NCBI RefSeq assembly: GCF_000498535.1
Contig: NZ_AVGG01000007.1
Coordinates: 124,001-188,000, forward strand
DNA length: 64,000 nt
Reading direction: 5' to 3'
From: Flavobacterium limnosediminis JC2902
Lineage (GTDB): Bacteria > Bacteroidota > Bacteroidia > Flavobacteriales > Flavobacteriaceae
Positions 1 to 9,621 of the stretch are shown piece by piece. The notes under the pieces are model-generated. The model was not told the DNA's origin, did not search any database, and worked only from the letters and a program-made list of their open reading frames with translations. Position 1 is the first letter of the stretch. Each line of letters opens with the position of its first letter. The translations under genes were made by a program, and so were the position numbers.

Positions 1-31
1 TACAAGTGAAATTTTAAAAAATTGTAATCTT

Positions 32-490
32 TTACACATGGAAAGCTGTAGTCCTTTTTACTTCACCAATCATAAAGGTACTGTGAGTACTTCCGATATG
101 CTGCAAGGTAGTCAGTTTTGTCACCATAAATTCGCGGTATGCTTCCATGTCTTTTACGCAGACTTTCAGGATATAATCGTAATCACCGCTAACATGGAAA
201 CACTCCAGTACTTCATCGAGCTGCACCACTTCTTTCTCAAACCGATTGATAAATTCCTTGGTGTGCTGCAATAATTTTAAATGACAGAAAACCACAAACC
301 CTTTGTCAATTTTGTTTCGATTTACTAATGCCACGTATTTTTCTATTACACCTTCTTTTTCAAGTTTTTTAATACGTTCATACACTGCGGTTACAGAGAG
401 ATTCAGTTTCAGGGAAAGCTCTTTTGTAGTCTGTTTGCTGTCGGATTGCAGCAGCTCTAACAATTTTTTATCTATAGCGTCAAATGTCAT
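32..490 (-). CDS. Lrp/AsnC family transcriptional regulator
   Basis: A 152-residue protein with the Lrp/AsnC layout. An N-terminal winged helix-turn-helix (about residues 5-60, with KQTTKELSLKLNLS and VYERIKKLEKEGVI) is followed by an RAM/AsnC ligand-binding domain ending in the usual STHSTFMIGEVK region. I chose the ATG at 490 (MTFDAIDKK) because the upstream in-frame extension is not family-like. It is transcribed divergently from the PLP enzyme at 671, so local control of that gene by an amino acid effector is likely, but inferred. A TAAATTTG -7 box (minus strand, 518-525) lies just upstream of the start, which also argues against the longer start at 529. Confidence 0.9.
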   Translation of the reverse strand: MTFDAIDKKLLELLQSDSKQTTKELSLKLNLSVTAVYERIKKLEKEGVIEKYVALVNRNKIDKGFVVFCHLKLLQHTKEFINRFEKEVVQLDEVLECFHVSGDYDYILKVCVKDMEAYREFMVTKLTTLQHIGSTHSTFMIGEVKRTTAFHV

Positions 491-597
491 CAGAAGATTA
501 TTTTTTGGTTTACGAATCAAATTTAACAAATCAAACTCATATCTAATCTGTTAAAATGATTTTTTATAGATTTATTTTCCAAATATCAGTAAATATG

Positions 598-628
598 TTG
601 ATTATTTTTCCTAAATAACCTTATTTTG
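598..628 (+). promoter_or_regulatory. Near-consensus promoter for the PLP enzyme
   Basis: TTG at 598-600, 20 nt, then TTATTTTG at 621-628. This is one mismatch from the Bacteroidetes TTG-N17-23-TAnnTTTG consensus. It would start transcription near 634, about 37 nt before the ATG at 671. An in-frame TTG at 626 lies inside the -7 box, so it cannot be the translation start if this promoter is used. Confidence 0.45.
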
Positions 629-670
629 ATTTCGAAACAACTACTAACAATCTTCTTAAAAGAGAATTTT

Positions 671-1894
671 ATGGACAAATTTAATCCGGCAGACAGAATT
701 CAGGATTTACAATATTTTGGTGAATTCGGAGGCGTAAACCCTTCTATTTCCGATAGTTCAACTTACACTTTCCTCTCAGCAAAAACAATGTTCGATACTT
801 TTGAAGGTAATGCGGAAGGATGCTACTTGTATTCCCGTCATTCTTCTCCAAGTAACTTATACTTAGACAAAGCTTTGGCTGCAATGGAAGGAACCGAAAG
901 TGCTAATGTAGCCGCTTCAGGAATGGGTGCCATCACTCCTACCTTATTACAATTGTGCGGAAACGGAGATCATATTGTTTCCAGTCGTACTATTTACGGA
1001 GGAACCTATGCTTTTCTTAAGAACTTTGCTCCGCGTATGGGTGTAAAAACTACTTTCGTCGACATCACAAAATTAGATGTTGTGGAAGCGGCAATTACGC
1101 CAAACACAAAGGTATTATATTGCGAAACAGTAAGCAACCCTCTATTGGAAGTTGCCGATATCGCTTCACTGGCGAAGATAGCAAAAAAACACAATCTTAA
1201 ATTAGTTGTCGACAATACTTTCTCTCCTTTATCGGTTGCCCCTGCGAAATTGGGTGCTGATATCGTGATTCACAGTTTAACAAAATACATCAACGGAAGC
1301 AGTGACACTGTAGGTGGTGTGGTTTGTGCTTCACAGGAATTCATCAATGCATTGAAAAATGTAAATGACGGCGCAAGCATGTTATTAGGTCCGACGATGG
1401 ACAGTTTACGTTCGGCTTCTGTGATGAAAAACCTTCGTACGCTTCATATCCGTATGAAACAACACAGTCATAATGCTCAGTATTTAGCAGAAAAATTTGA
1501 AGCAGACGGCATCAAAACGGTTTATCCGGGATTAAAATCACATCCAAGTCATGAAATTTACAAAACCATGATTAATCCGGAGTATGGTTTTGGAGGTATG
1601 ATGACCATCGACGTAGGGTCATTAGACAAAGCAAATGAGCTGATGGAATTAATGCAGCAAAGAAACCTTGGTTATTTGGCAGTGAGTTTAGGGTTCTACA
1701 AAACATTGTTCAGTGCGCCGGGAACTTCAACTTCTTCAGAAATTCCATTGGACGAACAAGCCGAAATGGGTCTTACCGATGGACTAATTCGTTTCTCAAT
1801 CGGTTTGGATAACGATATTGAAAGAACTTACACTATGATGAAAGATTGCATGAAGGAACTTTCTATTTTAAACTCAGAACCTTCGATTAAATAA
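671..1894 (+). CDS. Cys/Met metabolism PLP-dependent enzyme (methionine gamma-lyase/cystathionine synthase family)
   Basis: A 407-residue fold-type I PLP enzyme of the trans-sulfuration family. Visible marks are the YSRHSSPS substrate/phosphate loop, the YGGTYAF segment that stacks on PLP, VDNTFSPL, and the PLP lysine in HSLTKYINGSSD. The C-terminus carries the family FSIGLDN signature. Members include methionine gamma-lyase, cystathionine gamma-synthase and O-acetylhomoserine sulfhydrylase, and the sequence alone does not settle the substrate. The Cys that typifies Pseudomonas-type methionine gamma-lyase (YGCTFAF) is Gly here. The ATG at 671 is preferred over an in-frame TTG at 626. The divergent Lrp-type gene is the likely regulator. 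A terminator follows at 1922. Confidence 0.85.
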   Translation: MDKFNPADRIQDLQYFGEFGGVNPSISDSSTYTFLSAKTMFDTFEGNAEGCYLYSRHSSPSNLYLDKALAAMEGTESANVAASGMGAITPTLLQLCGNGDHIVSSRTIYGGTYAFLKNFAPRMGVKTTFVDITKLDVVEAAITPNTKVLYCETVSNPLLEVADIASLAKIAKKHNLKLVVDNTFSPLSVAPAKLGADIVIHSLTKYINGSSDTVGGVVCASQEFINALKNVNDGASMLLGPTMDSLRSASVMKNLRTLHIRMKQHSHNAQYLAEKFEADGIKTVYPGLKSHPSHEIYKTMINPEYGFGGMMTIDVGSLDKANELMELMQQRNLGYLAVSLGFYKTLFSAPGTSTSSEIPLDEQAEMGLTDGLIRFSIGLDNDIERTYTMMKDCMKELSILNSEPSIK

Positions 1895-1921
1895 TTAATT
1901 ACATTTTTTGGTTTATATGTA

Positions 1922-1957
1922 AAATCCGCTTTTGAGCAATCATTAGCGGATTTTTTT
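1922..1957 (+). terminator. Rho-independent terminator after the PLP enzyme
   Basis: Stem AAATCCGCT/AGCGGATTT followed by a run of seven T, 27 nt after the stop codon at 1894. Confidence 0.85.
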
Positions 1958-1987
1958 GTACTATAACTTCCAGTACTTTGCCATATC

Positions 1988-2022
1988 AAAAAAAATCAGC
2001 CGAAAATTCATCCGGCTGACTT
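1988..2022 (-). terminator. Terminator of the FN3-repeat protein gene
   Basis: Stem GTCAGCCG/CGGCTGAT read on the minus strand, followed by a T run (plus-strand A run at about 1988-1995). It lies 23 nt beyond the stop codon at 2045. Confidence 0.8.
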
Positions 2023-2044
2023 TTATAAATCCATTAAAACTATT

Positions 2045-5000
2045 TTAATGTTTGATGATCACTTTAGTGGTGGTTAAACCGGCATCAGAATAAATACCGA
2101 TCATATACAAACCATCAGCCACTCCGGAAGTATCTACACCAAATACATTGACACCCTCAACAGCTTCTCTTTTTTGAGTTACAATCTCTTTACCGTAAAG
2201 ATCCAGCAACTTAACATCTACTGTTGCTACCCTGTCAGACCAAAAGGAAACAGATGTGTTTTGATTAGCCGGATTAGGATACACATGTAAAGATGATGAA
2301 GTTGTAAATACAGATTGCGGAGACCATGTAGCGATCGTAGTTCCGTTAGGACAAACTGTTGCTACCTGCCAAACATAAGCTGTACCCGCAGTTAACCCGC
2401 CAATTTGCATCATGTTAGTAGTTGATGTTAACATTCTGTAAGGCAAAGTACTGTTTACAGGTTTGTAACGTACAGTATAAGCAACAGCACCCGGAATTCC
2501 GTTCCAACGAAGAACCGCTCCGTTAGCACTGATATTCGTTGCCGATAGATTAGATGGTACCGGACAAGCATTCACATGACAACTTGCAGTGGTAAATCTA
2601 ATCCCTGCAGACCAAGGACTTAAAGTAACCATTCCGTCCGCTGCAGTACCACACACTTTTTGCGCCTGCCATTCGTACACCGTATTACATACCAGATTCC
2701 TTAACTGGAACGGCATTGTCACGTTATTCAGCGTAATCCAAGTCGCATTCGGGCCATGGTAACGGATATTATATCTTCCCGCATTCGTAGTGGTTCCTAT
2801 AGTAAGAACTGCTCCGTTGGCACTGATGTTCGTTGTAGACAAATACGTCGGTACCGGACAAGTCGGCACAGGACAATTGGCAGTGGTGAAAGCCATTGCT
2901 GTTGACCATGCACTTAAGACTGCGTTTGTATTCGATGATGTTGGACAAATCTGTTGTGCCTGCCATTCATATGCAGTACTACAAGTCAGATTCCCTAACT
3001 GGAACGGCATTGTCACATTATTCACCGTTATCCAAGTCGCATTCGGACCATGGTAACGGATATTATATCTTCCCGCATTCGTAGTGGTACCTATATAGAG
3101 CACTGCTCCGTTAGCACTAATACCCGTTGCAGCCAAATTGGTTGGTACAGGACAAGTCGGTGTAGGACAATTGGTCGTTATGAAAGTTACTGAAGCAGAC
3201 CAGGTACTTAAAACCGGAGCTGTACCGGCTGTTGTAGTACAAACCTTTTGCGCTTGCCATTCGTATGCGGTATGACACGTAAGATTACCTAATTGGAAAG
3301 GCATAGTAACGTTATTCACATTAACCCAAGTTGTTGAATTGGGAATGCGATAACGGATATTATGAATTCCCGTATTGGCAATACTTCCCAAATTAAGAAC
3401 CGCTCCTGTCTGACTAATATTAGTAGTCGATAAATAAGTCGGAACAGGACACGTATCCACCGGACAATTAGCCGTAGTAAAAGCAGCTCCAACTGACCAA
3501 GGACTTAAAATATGAGTTCCGTCCGCTGCAGTACCACACATTTTTTGCGCCTGCCATTCATACGCCGTGTTACAAGTCAGATTTCCTAATTGGAACGGAA
3601 TAGTAACATTATTCAATGTAATCCACGTTGTGGAATTCGGACCATGGTAACGGATATTGTAAATTCCTGTATTTGTAGTAATACCCAAATAAAGTACTGC
3701 TCCATTGGCACTGATATTCGTTGCTGTTAAATTAACAGGTGCAGGACAGTCTGGCGCAGGGCAATTGGCTGTTGTAAAACTCACTCCTGCTGACCAAGCA
3801 CTTAAATTTCCGGTTGTACCAGATGCTCCGGAGCAAACTTGTTGCGCCTGCCACTCATAAGTCGTATGACAAGTCAGATTTCCTAATTGGAACGGCATTG
3901 TCACGTTATTCAACGTAATCCAAGACGCATTGGGACCATGATAACGGATATTGTAAACCACAGTATTAGACGCAGGACTTATATAAAGAACCGCTCCATT
4001 AGTACTAATATTTGTAGTGGTTAAATATGTTGGTGTCGGACAAGTTGGTGCAGGACAATTAGCAGTTGTAAAAGCCGTTGCTGTTGACCATGGACTTAAA
4101 ACAGCTGCATTGTTTGGCGTTGAACCGCAAATTTGTTGTGCTTGCCACTCATATATTGTATTACACACCAGATTCCCTAATTGGAACGGCAATGTCACGT
4201 TATTCACCGTAATCCAAGTCGCATTCGGACCGTGGTAACGAATATTGTATCTTCCCGCATTTGCGGTGGTACCTAAAGTAAGAACTGCGCCGCTAGCACT
4301 AATGTTCGTTGTAGCCAAATTGGCTGGTACCGGACAAGTCGGTTCAGGACAGGTCGCTGTAGTGAAAGCCACTCCTGCTGACCATGGGCTCAAATAAGCG
4401 GTAGTTCCTGCTGCCCCGGCACAAACCTGTTGCGCTTGCCACTCATAAGTCGTGTGACAAGTCAGATTTCCTAACTGGAACGGCATGGTTACATTATTCA
4501 AAGTGATCCAGTCGGTAGAATTCGGACCATGATAACGGACGTTGTAAACAACTGTATTAGACGCAGGACTTATATAAAGAACCGCACCGTTAGCAGTAAT
4601 GCTCGTAGTGGTTAAATACGTTGGTACCGGACAAGTCGGTGCCGGACAAGTGGCAGTTGTGAAAGCTACTCCGGCTGACCAAGCGCTTAAAACAGCATTC
4701 GGAGTTGAAGACGTTGCACAAACCTGTTGTGCCTGCCACTCATAAGTCGTATTACACGTCAGATTACCTAACTGGAACGGCATAGTAACATTGTTCAAAG
4801 TAATCCAGTCGGAAGAATTCGGACCGTGATAACGGATGTTATATCTTCCCGAATTCGTAGCAGTACCAATATAAAGCACTGCTCCGTTAGCGCTAATACC
4901 CGTTGCAGCCAAATTGGTTGGTACAGGACAAGTCGGTTCAGGACAGGCAGTCGTCATGAAAGTTACCGAAGCAGACCAGGCACTTAAAACAGGTGCTGTA

Positions 5001-5608
5001 CCGGCTGGTGTAGTGCAAACCTTTTGCGCTTGCCATTCATAACCGGTATGACATGTAAGATTCCCCAATTGGAAAGGCATCGTAACGTTATTCACCGTAA
5101 TCCATGTTGTGGAATTCGGAACGCGATAACGGATATTATGAATTCCCGTATTGGCAATAGTACCTAAATTAAGAACTGCCCCCGTTTGACTAATGTTTGT
5201 GGTTGACAAATAAGTCGGAACAGGGCAAGTCGGTTCAGGACAATTGGCAGTGGTAAAAGCCGATCCTGCAGACCAGGCGCTTAAAACAGTAACATTATTT
5301 GGATTTGTACCGCAAACTTGTTGTGCCTGCCACTCATACGCTGTATGACACGTCAGATTTCCTAATTGGAATGGCATCGTAACATTGTTCAGCGTAACCC
5401 ACGTTGTAGAATTCGGACCGTGATAACGAATATTATATACTCCGGTAGTTCCGGTAGTTCCTGCATAAAGCACCGCTCCTGTGGGACTAATATTCGTTGC
5501 CGTTAAATTGGCTGGTGTAATACAATTTGTTTGCGCAATCAATCTACCTGGTAGGGTTAGAATAAAAGCAAACAAAAGAAACACCATTAGAGAGTAATTT
5601 TTCTTCAT
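2045..5608 (-). CDS. Secreted FN3-like repeat protein with T9SS type A sorting domain
   Basis: 1187 residues: a signal peptide (about 1-26, ending LPGRLIAQ), eleven tandem domains of roughly 98 residues, then a C-terminal T9SS type A sorting domain (from VYPNPANQ to KVIIKH). Each full repeat begins CP(V/A/T)P, carries RYHGPN and PFQLGNLTC, then YEWQAQ, and ends FTTA.CP. About four Cys recur per repeat, which suggests disulfides. Repeats strictly alternate between a CP.P.NL and a CP.PTYL opening. Export across the outer membrane and surface attachment or release by T9SS follow from the sorting domain. The ligand is unknown, though adhesion is a reasonable guess. The last repeat is the most divergent. 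Confidence 0.93.
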   Translation of the reverse strand: MKKNYSLMVFLLFAFILTLPGRLIAQTNCITPANLTATNISPTGAVLYAGTTGTTGVYNIRYHGPNSTTWVTLNNVTMPFQLGNLTCHTAYEWQAQQVCGTNPNNVTVLSAWSAGSAFTTANCPEPTCPVPTYLSTTNISQTGAVLNLGTIANTGIHNIRYRVPNSTTWITVNNVTMPFQLGNLTCHTGYEWQAQKVCTTPAGTAPVLSAWSASVTFMTTACPEPTCPVPTNLAATGISANGAVLYIGTATNSGRYNIRYHGPNSSDWITLNNVTMPFQLGNLTCNTTYEWQAQQVCATSSTPNAVLSAWSAGVAFTTATCPAPTCPVPTYLTTTSITANGAVLYISPASNTVVYNVRYHGPNSTDWITLNNVTMPFQLGNLTCHTTYEWQAQQVCAGAAGTTAYLSPWSAGVAFTTATCPEPTCPVPANLATTNISASGAVLTLGTTANAGRYNIRYHGPNATWITVNNVTLPFQLGNLVCNTIYEWQAQQICGSTPNNAAVLSPWSTATAFTTANCPAPTCPTPTYLTTTNISTNGAVLYISPASNTVVYNIRYHGPNASWITLNNVTMPFQLGNLTCHTTYEWQAQQVCSGASGTTGNLSAWSAGVSFTTANCPAPDCPAPVNLTATNISANGAVLYLGITTNTGIYNIRYHGPNSTTWITLNNVTIPFQLGNLTCNTAYEWQAQKMCGTAADGTHILSPWSVGAAFTTANCPVDTCPVPTYLSTTNISQTGAVLNLGSIANTGIHNIRYRIPNSTTWVNVNNVTMPFQLGNLTCHTAYEWQAQKVCTTTAGTAPVLSTWSASVTFITTNCPTPTCPVPTNLAATGISANGAVLYIGTTTNAGRYNIRYHGPNATWITVNNVTMPFQLGNLTCSTAYEWQAQQICPTSSNTNAVLSAWSTAMAFTTANCPVPTCPVPTYLSTTNISANGAVLTIGTTTNAGRYNIRYHGPNATWITLNNVTMPFQLRNLVCNTVYEWQAQKVCGTAADGMVTLSPWSAGIRFTTASCHVNACPVPSNLSATNISANGAVLRWNGIPGAVAYTVRYKPVNSTLPYRMLTSTTNMMQIGGLTAGTAYVWQVATVCPNGTTIATWSPQSVFTTSSSLHVYPNPANQNTSVSFWSDRVATVDVKLLDLYGKEIVTQKREAVEGVNVFGVDTSGVADGLYMIGIYSDAGLTTTKVIIKH

Positions 5609-5812
5609 ATTCTTTGGATTAATATGTTAGCAATGTTAAAATTAACTTAATTTATTGAATATTACGTATTTAAAACTTGTGTTTTTACTATTGCTTTATA
5701 ACAATTTTGTGAAAAATGTAACTAATTGATGTGTCAAACAATTTTTAGCATTCATTAACACAATGAGAATGCAACTTTATATAAATTAGCAACCAAATTA
5801 TTTAATCACGAA
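5609..5812. other. Divergent intergenic region, no clear promoter seen
   Basis: 204 nt, very AT-rich, separating the repeat-protein gene from the peptidase gene. I looked for TAnnTTTG on both strands and found no convincing match, so both promoters remain unassigned. Confidence 0.4.
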
Positions 5813-7984
5813 ATGAAAAAATTTACTTTATTATTTCTTCTTTCAGGTTCAGCGGTATTTGCCCAACGAACCCTTACCATAGAAGAAACTGTAATGGGCG
5901 GAAGAAAATATGCTCCAACAACCCAAACTGCCCAACAATGGCGCAAAGACTCCAAAGCGATTACCTATTTAAGTGCTGATTTTTCAACTTTATTCGAAAA
6001 AAGTGCCGCAACTTCATGGAAGGAAACAACTTTGGCAACGAAAGCCGAATTTGAAATCGCTTTAAAAGCAAAATTCTCAAATGATGAGTTTACACTAAGA
6101 ACCTTCCCTACTGCCATCAACTGGAAATCGGCAAACACTTTTGAAACCGAAGTAACCGGTAAAAAAAACAGTTACAAAGTGATTTATGACGTGGCTGCGA
6201 AACAAATCGTAAGCACGGTTTCTTATGCGATCGAGGCTGCTCATGCCACAATCGCTTCCAACAATAACGTTGCCTGGTTAAAAGGGAACAATATACAGAT
6301 TACGGATGCTTCAGGAAAAGTAATCGAAGTAACCAATGATGCAAATGCAGCTATTGTAAACGGATCCGATTATGTACACCGTCAGGAATTCGGTATCGAC
6401 CGCGGAATGTGGTGGAACGAAGCCGGAACACAACTGGCGTATTACAGAAAAGATGAAACCATGGTGGGCAACTACCCTATCATCAACTGGAATGAGCGTG
6501 AAGCCGTAAACAAAGACATCAAATATCCGATGGCGGGTATGAAAAGTGAAGAAGTTAGCCTTGTAATTTATGATGTTGTTTCAGGAAATAAAGTTACGAT
6601 TCAAACCGGAGAACCAAAAGAACAGTATTTAACGATGGTTTCATGGGAGCCGACAGGAAAACACATTTTCATCGGAATATTAAACCGCGAACAGAATCAT
6701 CTGAAATTCAACAAATACGATGCAAAAACAGGAGCTTTCGTAAAAACATTATTCGAAGAAAAAGCATCGACTTGGGTAGAACCGCAACACGCACTGACTT
6801 TCGTTCCAAATAACCCGAACCAATTCATTTATCAGACGGATTTTTACGGTTTCAACCAAATGTATTTGTACAATACCGACGGGAAATTATTGAAAAACCT
6901 AGGTTATAAAGATGTTGTCGTAAAAGAATTGTTAGGTTTTGATGCTAAAAACACCAAAATAAACTACTTAGGAACTGCGAATAATGGCTTAGACAAACAA
7001 CTGTATCAGGTAGATATCAAATCCGGAAAAACGGTTCAACTGACTACCGCTTCAGGAATGCATATGGCTTCTGTTTCTTCAGACGGAACAATGATTTTGG
7101 ATCAGTACAGCAATGTTACTACCCCGAACGAAATTTCGGTTATCGACGTAAAATCGAAAAAAGCAACCACTTTGGTAAAAGCCGATAATCCGTTCACCGG
7201 AAAAGTAGATATGCCGAAAATGGAATTGGTTACGATAACTTCCGCAGACGGTAAAACGCCGTTAAACGGAAGAATCATCTACCCAGCTAACTTCGACGCA
7301 AACAAAAAATACCCTGTAATGCTTTATGTTTACGGAGGTTCTCACGCGCAATTGGTAAACAACCGTTGGATGGGAGGCGGAGGTTACTTCGACTATTACA
7401 TGGCACAACAAGGCTACGTGGTATTTACATTGGACAGTCGTGGAAGTGATTCCCGCGGAAAGAAATTCTGCGATGTAACACACAGAAATTTAGGTGTGAA
7501 CGAAATGGCCGATCAGATGAAAGGTATTGATTTCCTTAAATCGAAAGCGTTTGTGGATGCCGATAAAATTGGTGTTTTCGGATGGAGTTTCGGTGGATTC
7601 ATGACGACTTCATTAATGACCAGCCACAGCGATGTGTTTAAAGTGGGTGTTGCCGGTGGTCCGGTAATCGACTGGAAATACTACGAAGTGATGTACGGAG
7701 AGCGCTATATGGACACGCCTCAGGAAAACCCTGAAGGTTATGCAAAAGCTTCTTTATTGGATAAAGCAAAAGATCTTAAAGGACGTTTGTTGGTAATTCA
7801 CGGTGCTCAGGATCCGGTAGTGGTACAACAGCAAAGCATGAATTTTATCGAAGCTTGTATTAAAGCCGGCAAACAGGTGGATTACTTCTTATACCCTAAC
7901 CACGAGCACAACGTGGGTGGTAAAGACCGAATTCATATGTATGCTAAAATCGCTGATTACTTTAACGTACATTTGAAGAAATAG
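5813..7984 (+). CDS. S9 family peptidase, dipeptidyl peptidase IV-like
   Basis: 723 residues with a signal peptide (1-17, ending AVFA), an N-terminal beta-propeller (about 40-460, DPPIV_N) and a C-terminal alpha/beta hydrolase (about 480-723). The catalytic triad can be placed: Ser592 in GWSFGG, Asp667 in HGAQDPVV and His699 in NHEHNVGG. The length and the pair of domains match bacterial DPP4, which removes X-Pro dipeptides from peptides in the periplasm or at the cell surface. It stands alone and a terminator follows at 8038. Confidence 0.93.
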   Translation: MKKFTLLFLLSGSAVFAQRTLTIEETVMGGRKYAPTTQTAQQWRKDSKAITYLSADFSTLFEKSAATSWKETTLATKAEFEIALKAKFSNDEFTLRTFPTAINWKSANTFETEVTGKKNSYKVIYDVAAKQIVSTVSYAIEAAHATIASNNNVAWLKGNNIQITDASGKVIEVTNDANAAIVNGSDYVHRQEFGIDRGMWWNEAGTQLAYYRKDETMVGNYPIINWNEREAVNKDIKYPMAGMKSEEVSLVIYDVVSGNKVTIQTGEPKEQYLTMVSWEPTGKHIFIGILNREQNHLKFNKYDAKTGAFVKTLFEEKASTWVEPQHALTFVPNNPNQFIYQTDFYGFNQMYLYNTDGKLLKNLGYKDVVVKELLGFDAKNTKINYLGTANNGLDKQLYQVDIKSGKTVQLTTASGMHMASVSSDGTMILDQYSNVTTPNEISVIDVKSKKATTLVKADNPFTGKVDMPKMELVTITSADGKTPLNGRIIYPANFDANKKYPVMLYVYGGSHAQLVNNRWMGGGGYFDYYMAQQGYVVFTLDSRGSDSRGKKFCDVTHRNLGVNEMADQMKGIDFLKSKAFVDADKIGVFGWSFGGFMTTSLMTSHSDVFKVGVAGGPVIDWKYYEVMYGERYMDTPQENPEGYAKASLLDKAKDLKGRLLVIHGAQDPVVVQQQSMNFIEACIKAGKQVDYFLYPNHEHNVGGKDRIHMYAKIADYFNVHLKK

Positions 7985-8035
7985 ACTTCTTATATTTCTT
8001 AGATTTTTAGACTTCTTAGATTGTTAGATATTTAG
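7983..8035. repeat. Low-complexity TTAGA-type repeat
   Basis: Degenerate copies of a TTAGACTTCTTAGA-like unit directly after the peptidase stop codon. The same unit is expanded at 12659-12955. Confidence 0.7.
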
Positions 8036-8037
8036 AG

Positions 8038-8073
8038 AATCCGTCTTGTGAAAACAGGACGGATTTTTTTTTA
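8038..8073 (+). terminator. Terminator after the DPP4-like peptidase
   Basis: Stem AATCCGTCTTG/CAGGACGGATT followed by a long T run. Confidence 0.88.
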
Positions 8074-8135
8074 TTTTTATACAGAAAAGTTTTATAAATT
8101 TGAATCGCTTTCAAGTACAACTTATAACACTAAAA

Positions 8136-9428
8136 ATGAAAAAATTTCTTTGCTTTCTGATAGTTCTTAGTTTTCAAATCGCTTTTTGCCAAAATAAAGA
8201 AGCTGATTTTATCATAACTAATGTTTCTGTAGTTCCGATGAATAGTGAAATCGTTCTGAAAAACCAGTCGGTTGTTATTACTGACGGAAAAATCATTGAG
8301 ATTGCCGATGCCAGGAAATTAAAAACAAAAGCGAAACAAACCATCGATGGTAAAGGTAAATTTTTAGTTCCTTCGTTAGCCGATGCACACGCCCATCTTC
8401 CGGAAAATGATACAGAGTTAGAGAAATATTTCAAACTCAACCTTATTAACGGCGTTACAAAACTTCGTTCAATGCGGGGCGATTCGAAGCATATTGAAAT
8501 GAAAAAAAAATATAATACCGAGAATTCATATTATCCGAAATTATACCTCTCTTCTAATCCTATCACACGAAATCTGAGCTTTACAAAAGAAGAAATTGCT
8601 GCATTCGTAAAAGAAACTAAAGAAAACGGATTTGATTTCATAAAAGTGCTGAGCATTAAAAATCAGGAACTATTCGATGAATTAAACACAGTTTGTAAGG
8701 AATATGATGTAAAAATCGGCGGTCATTTTCCGAGCAATCCAAAAGGTGTTGTAATTAGTGATGAAAGCTTTTTTGGATCGAACTATACTTCTTTCGAGCA
8801 TTTGGGCGGACTTATCGGTGAGCCAAATTCTTTTGAGTCAAGAGTAAAATCAATAAAAGAAAAAGGATTGTATGCTTGTCCTACCTTACAATGGTATATA
8901 ATCGGTTACGGACAATTTTCTGTTGAGGATATGATAAAACAAAAAGGAATGCAATTCATCAATCCTGAAACCGTTAAAGAATGGACCGAGAAAACAACTT
9001 TGTATCGGGAAAAAACGGGCAAAAAGGAGTTTGAAGAAGAAGTAGCCCTGTATGCAAAAGAATTGCAGGAACGTCGTACTGTTATCAAACGCTTAAATGA
9101 TGAAGGTGTTCCGTTAATATTGGGTCCGGACAGCAGTTCAAAATTCATCGTGCCGGGCTTTGCAATGCACGAAGAAATGAAATCATACCAAAAAGCCGGT
9201 TTAACAAATTATGCAATTTTAAAAACAGGAACAGTAAATTTCGCCAATTTGTTTAATGAAAATTACGGAACAATTGAAGTCGGAAAAAATGCAGATTTCC
9301 TTATTGTTTCAAAAAACCCATTGAAAAGATTAGATGCTTTGGAAAAAATTGAAGGCATTTACTTTAACAATCAGTATTTAAATAAAAATGCACTTGAAGA
9401 AATGTCAAGGTCAATTTTACCGAATTAA
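8136..9428 (+). CDS. Exported amidohydrolase family protein
   Basis: 430 residues. The ATG at 8136 gives a clean signal peptide (MKKFLCFLIVLSFQIAFCQ), while the longer TTG start at 8100 would bury it. An amidohydrolase-type metal site starts at ADAHAHLPEN. Further His occur at GGHFPSN and FEHLGG, with a late Asp in LGPDSS, and GKNADFLIV closes the composite beta domain near the C-terminus. Substrate is unknown: related exported enzymes are imidazolonepropionase-like or Xaa-Pro/cyclic amide hydrolases. A terminator follows at 9454. Confidence 0.85.
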   Translation: MKKFLCFLIVLSFQIAFCQNKEADFIITNVSVVPMNSEIVLKNQSVVITDGKIIEIADARKLKTKAKQTIDGKGKFLVPSLADAHAHLPENDTELEKYFKLNLINGVTKLRSMRGDSKHIEMKKKYNTENSYYPKLYLSSNPITRNLSFTKEEIAAFVKETKENGFDFIKVLSIKNQELFDELNTVCKEYDVKIGGHFPSNPKGVVISDESFFGSNYTSFEHLGGLIGEPNSFESRVKSIKEKGLYACPTLQWYIIGYGQFSVEDMIKQKGMQFINPETVKEWTEKTTLYREKTGKKEFEEEVALYAKELQERRTVIKRLNDEGVPLILGPDSSSKFIVPGFAMHEEMKSYQKAGLTNYAILKTGTVNFANLFNENYGTIEVGKNADFLIVSKNPLKRLDALEKIEGIYFNNQYLNKNALEEMSRSILPN

Positions 9429-9453
9429 AGATTATTGTCTTCTTATAATCAAT

Positions 9454-9481
9454 AAAACCCTGAGTGAAACTTAGGGTTTTT
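9454..9481 (+). terminator. Terminator after the amidohydrolase gene
   Basis: Stem AAAACCCTGAGT/ACTTAGGGTTTTT with a three-base loop and T-rich end. Confidence 0.8.
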
Positions 9482-9486
9482 CATTT

Positions 9487-9599
9487 CCCACGCTGCGCAA
9501 AGTCTCCCGACTTTGAGCCACAACCATAAATACATCTGAATAATTTTAATTGTGCATTTATGTGTAAATCGCAAAGTCAGGAGACTTTGCGTAGCGGGT
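9487..9599. repeat. Nested inverted repeat element in a convergent gap
   Basis: Two small palindromes, CAAAGTC-TCCC-GACTTTG (9498-9515) and CAAAGTC-AGGA-GACTTTG (9572-9589), are themselves arranged as outer inverted arms (9488-9507 against 9580-9598, about 17 of 19 matching). It lies between two converging genes. There is no coding potential. Confidence 0.75.
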
Positions 9600-9621
9600 T
9601 AAGCCGCTGAGCGTTCATGAT

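Noticed and set aside
626..670. TTG start for the PLP enzyme
   Set aside because: It lies within the -7 promoter box and adds residues not typical of the family; the ATG at 671 fits better.
4017..4238. Plus-strand open frames inside the FN3-repeat gene
   Set aside because: They recur at each repeat as the antisense of the same coding unit.
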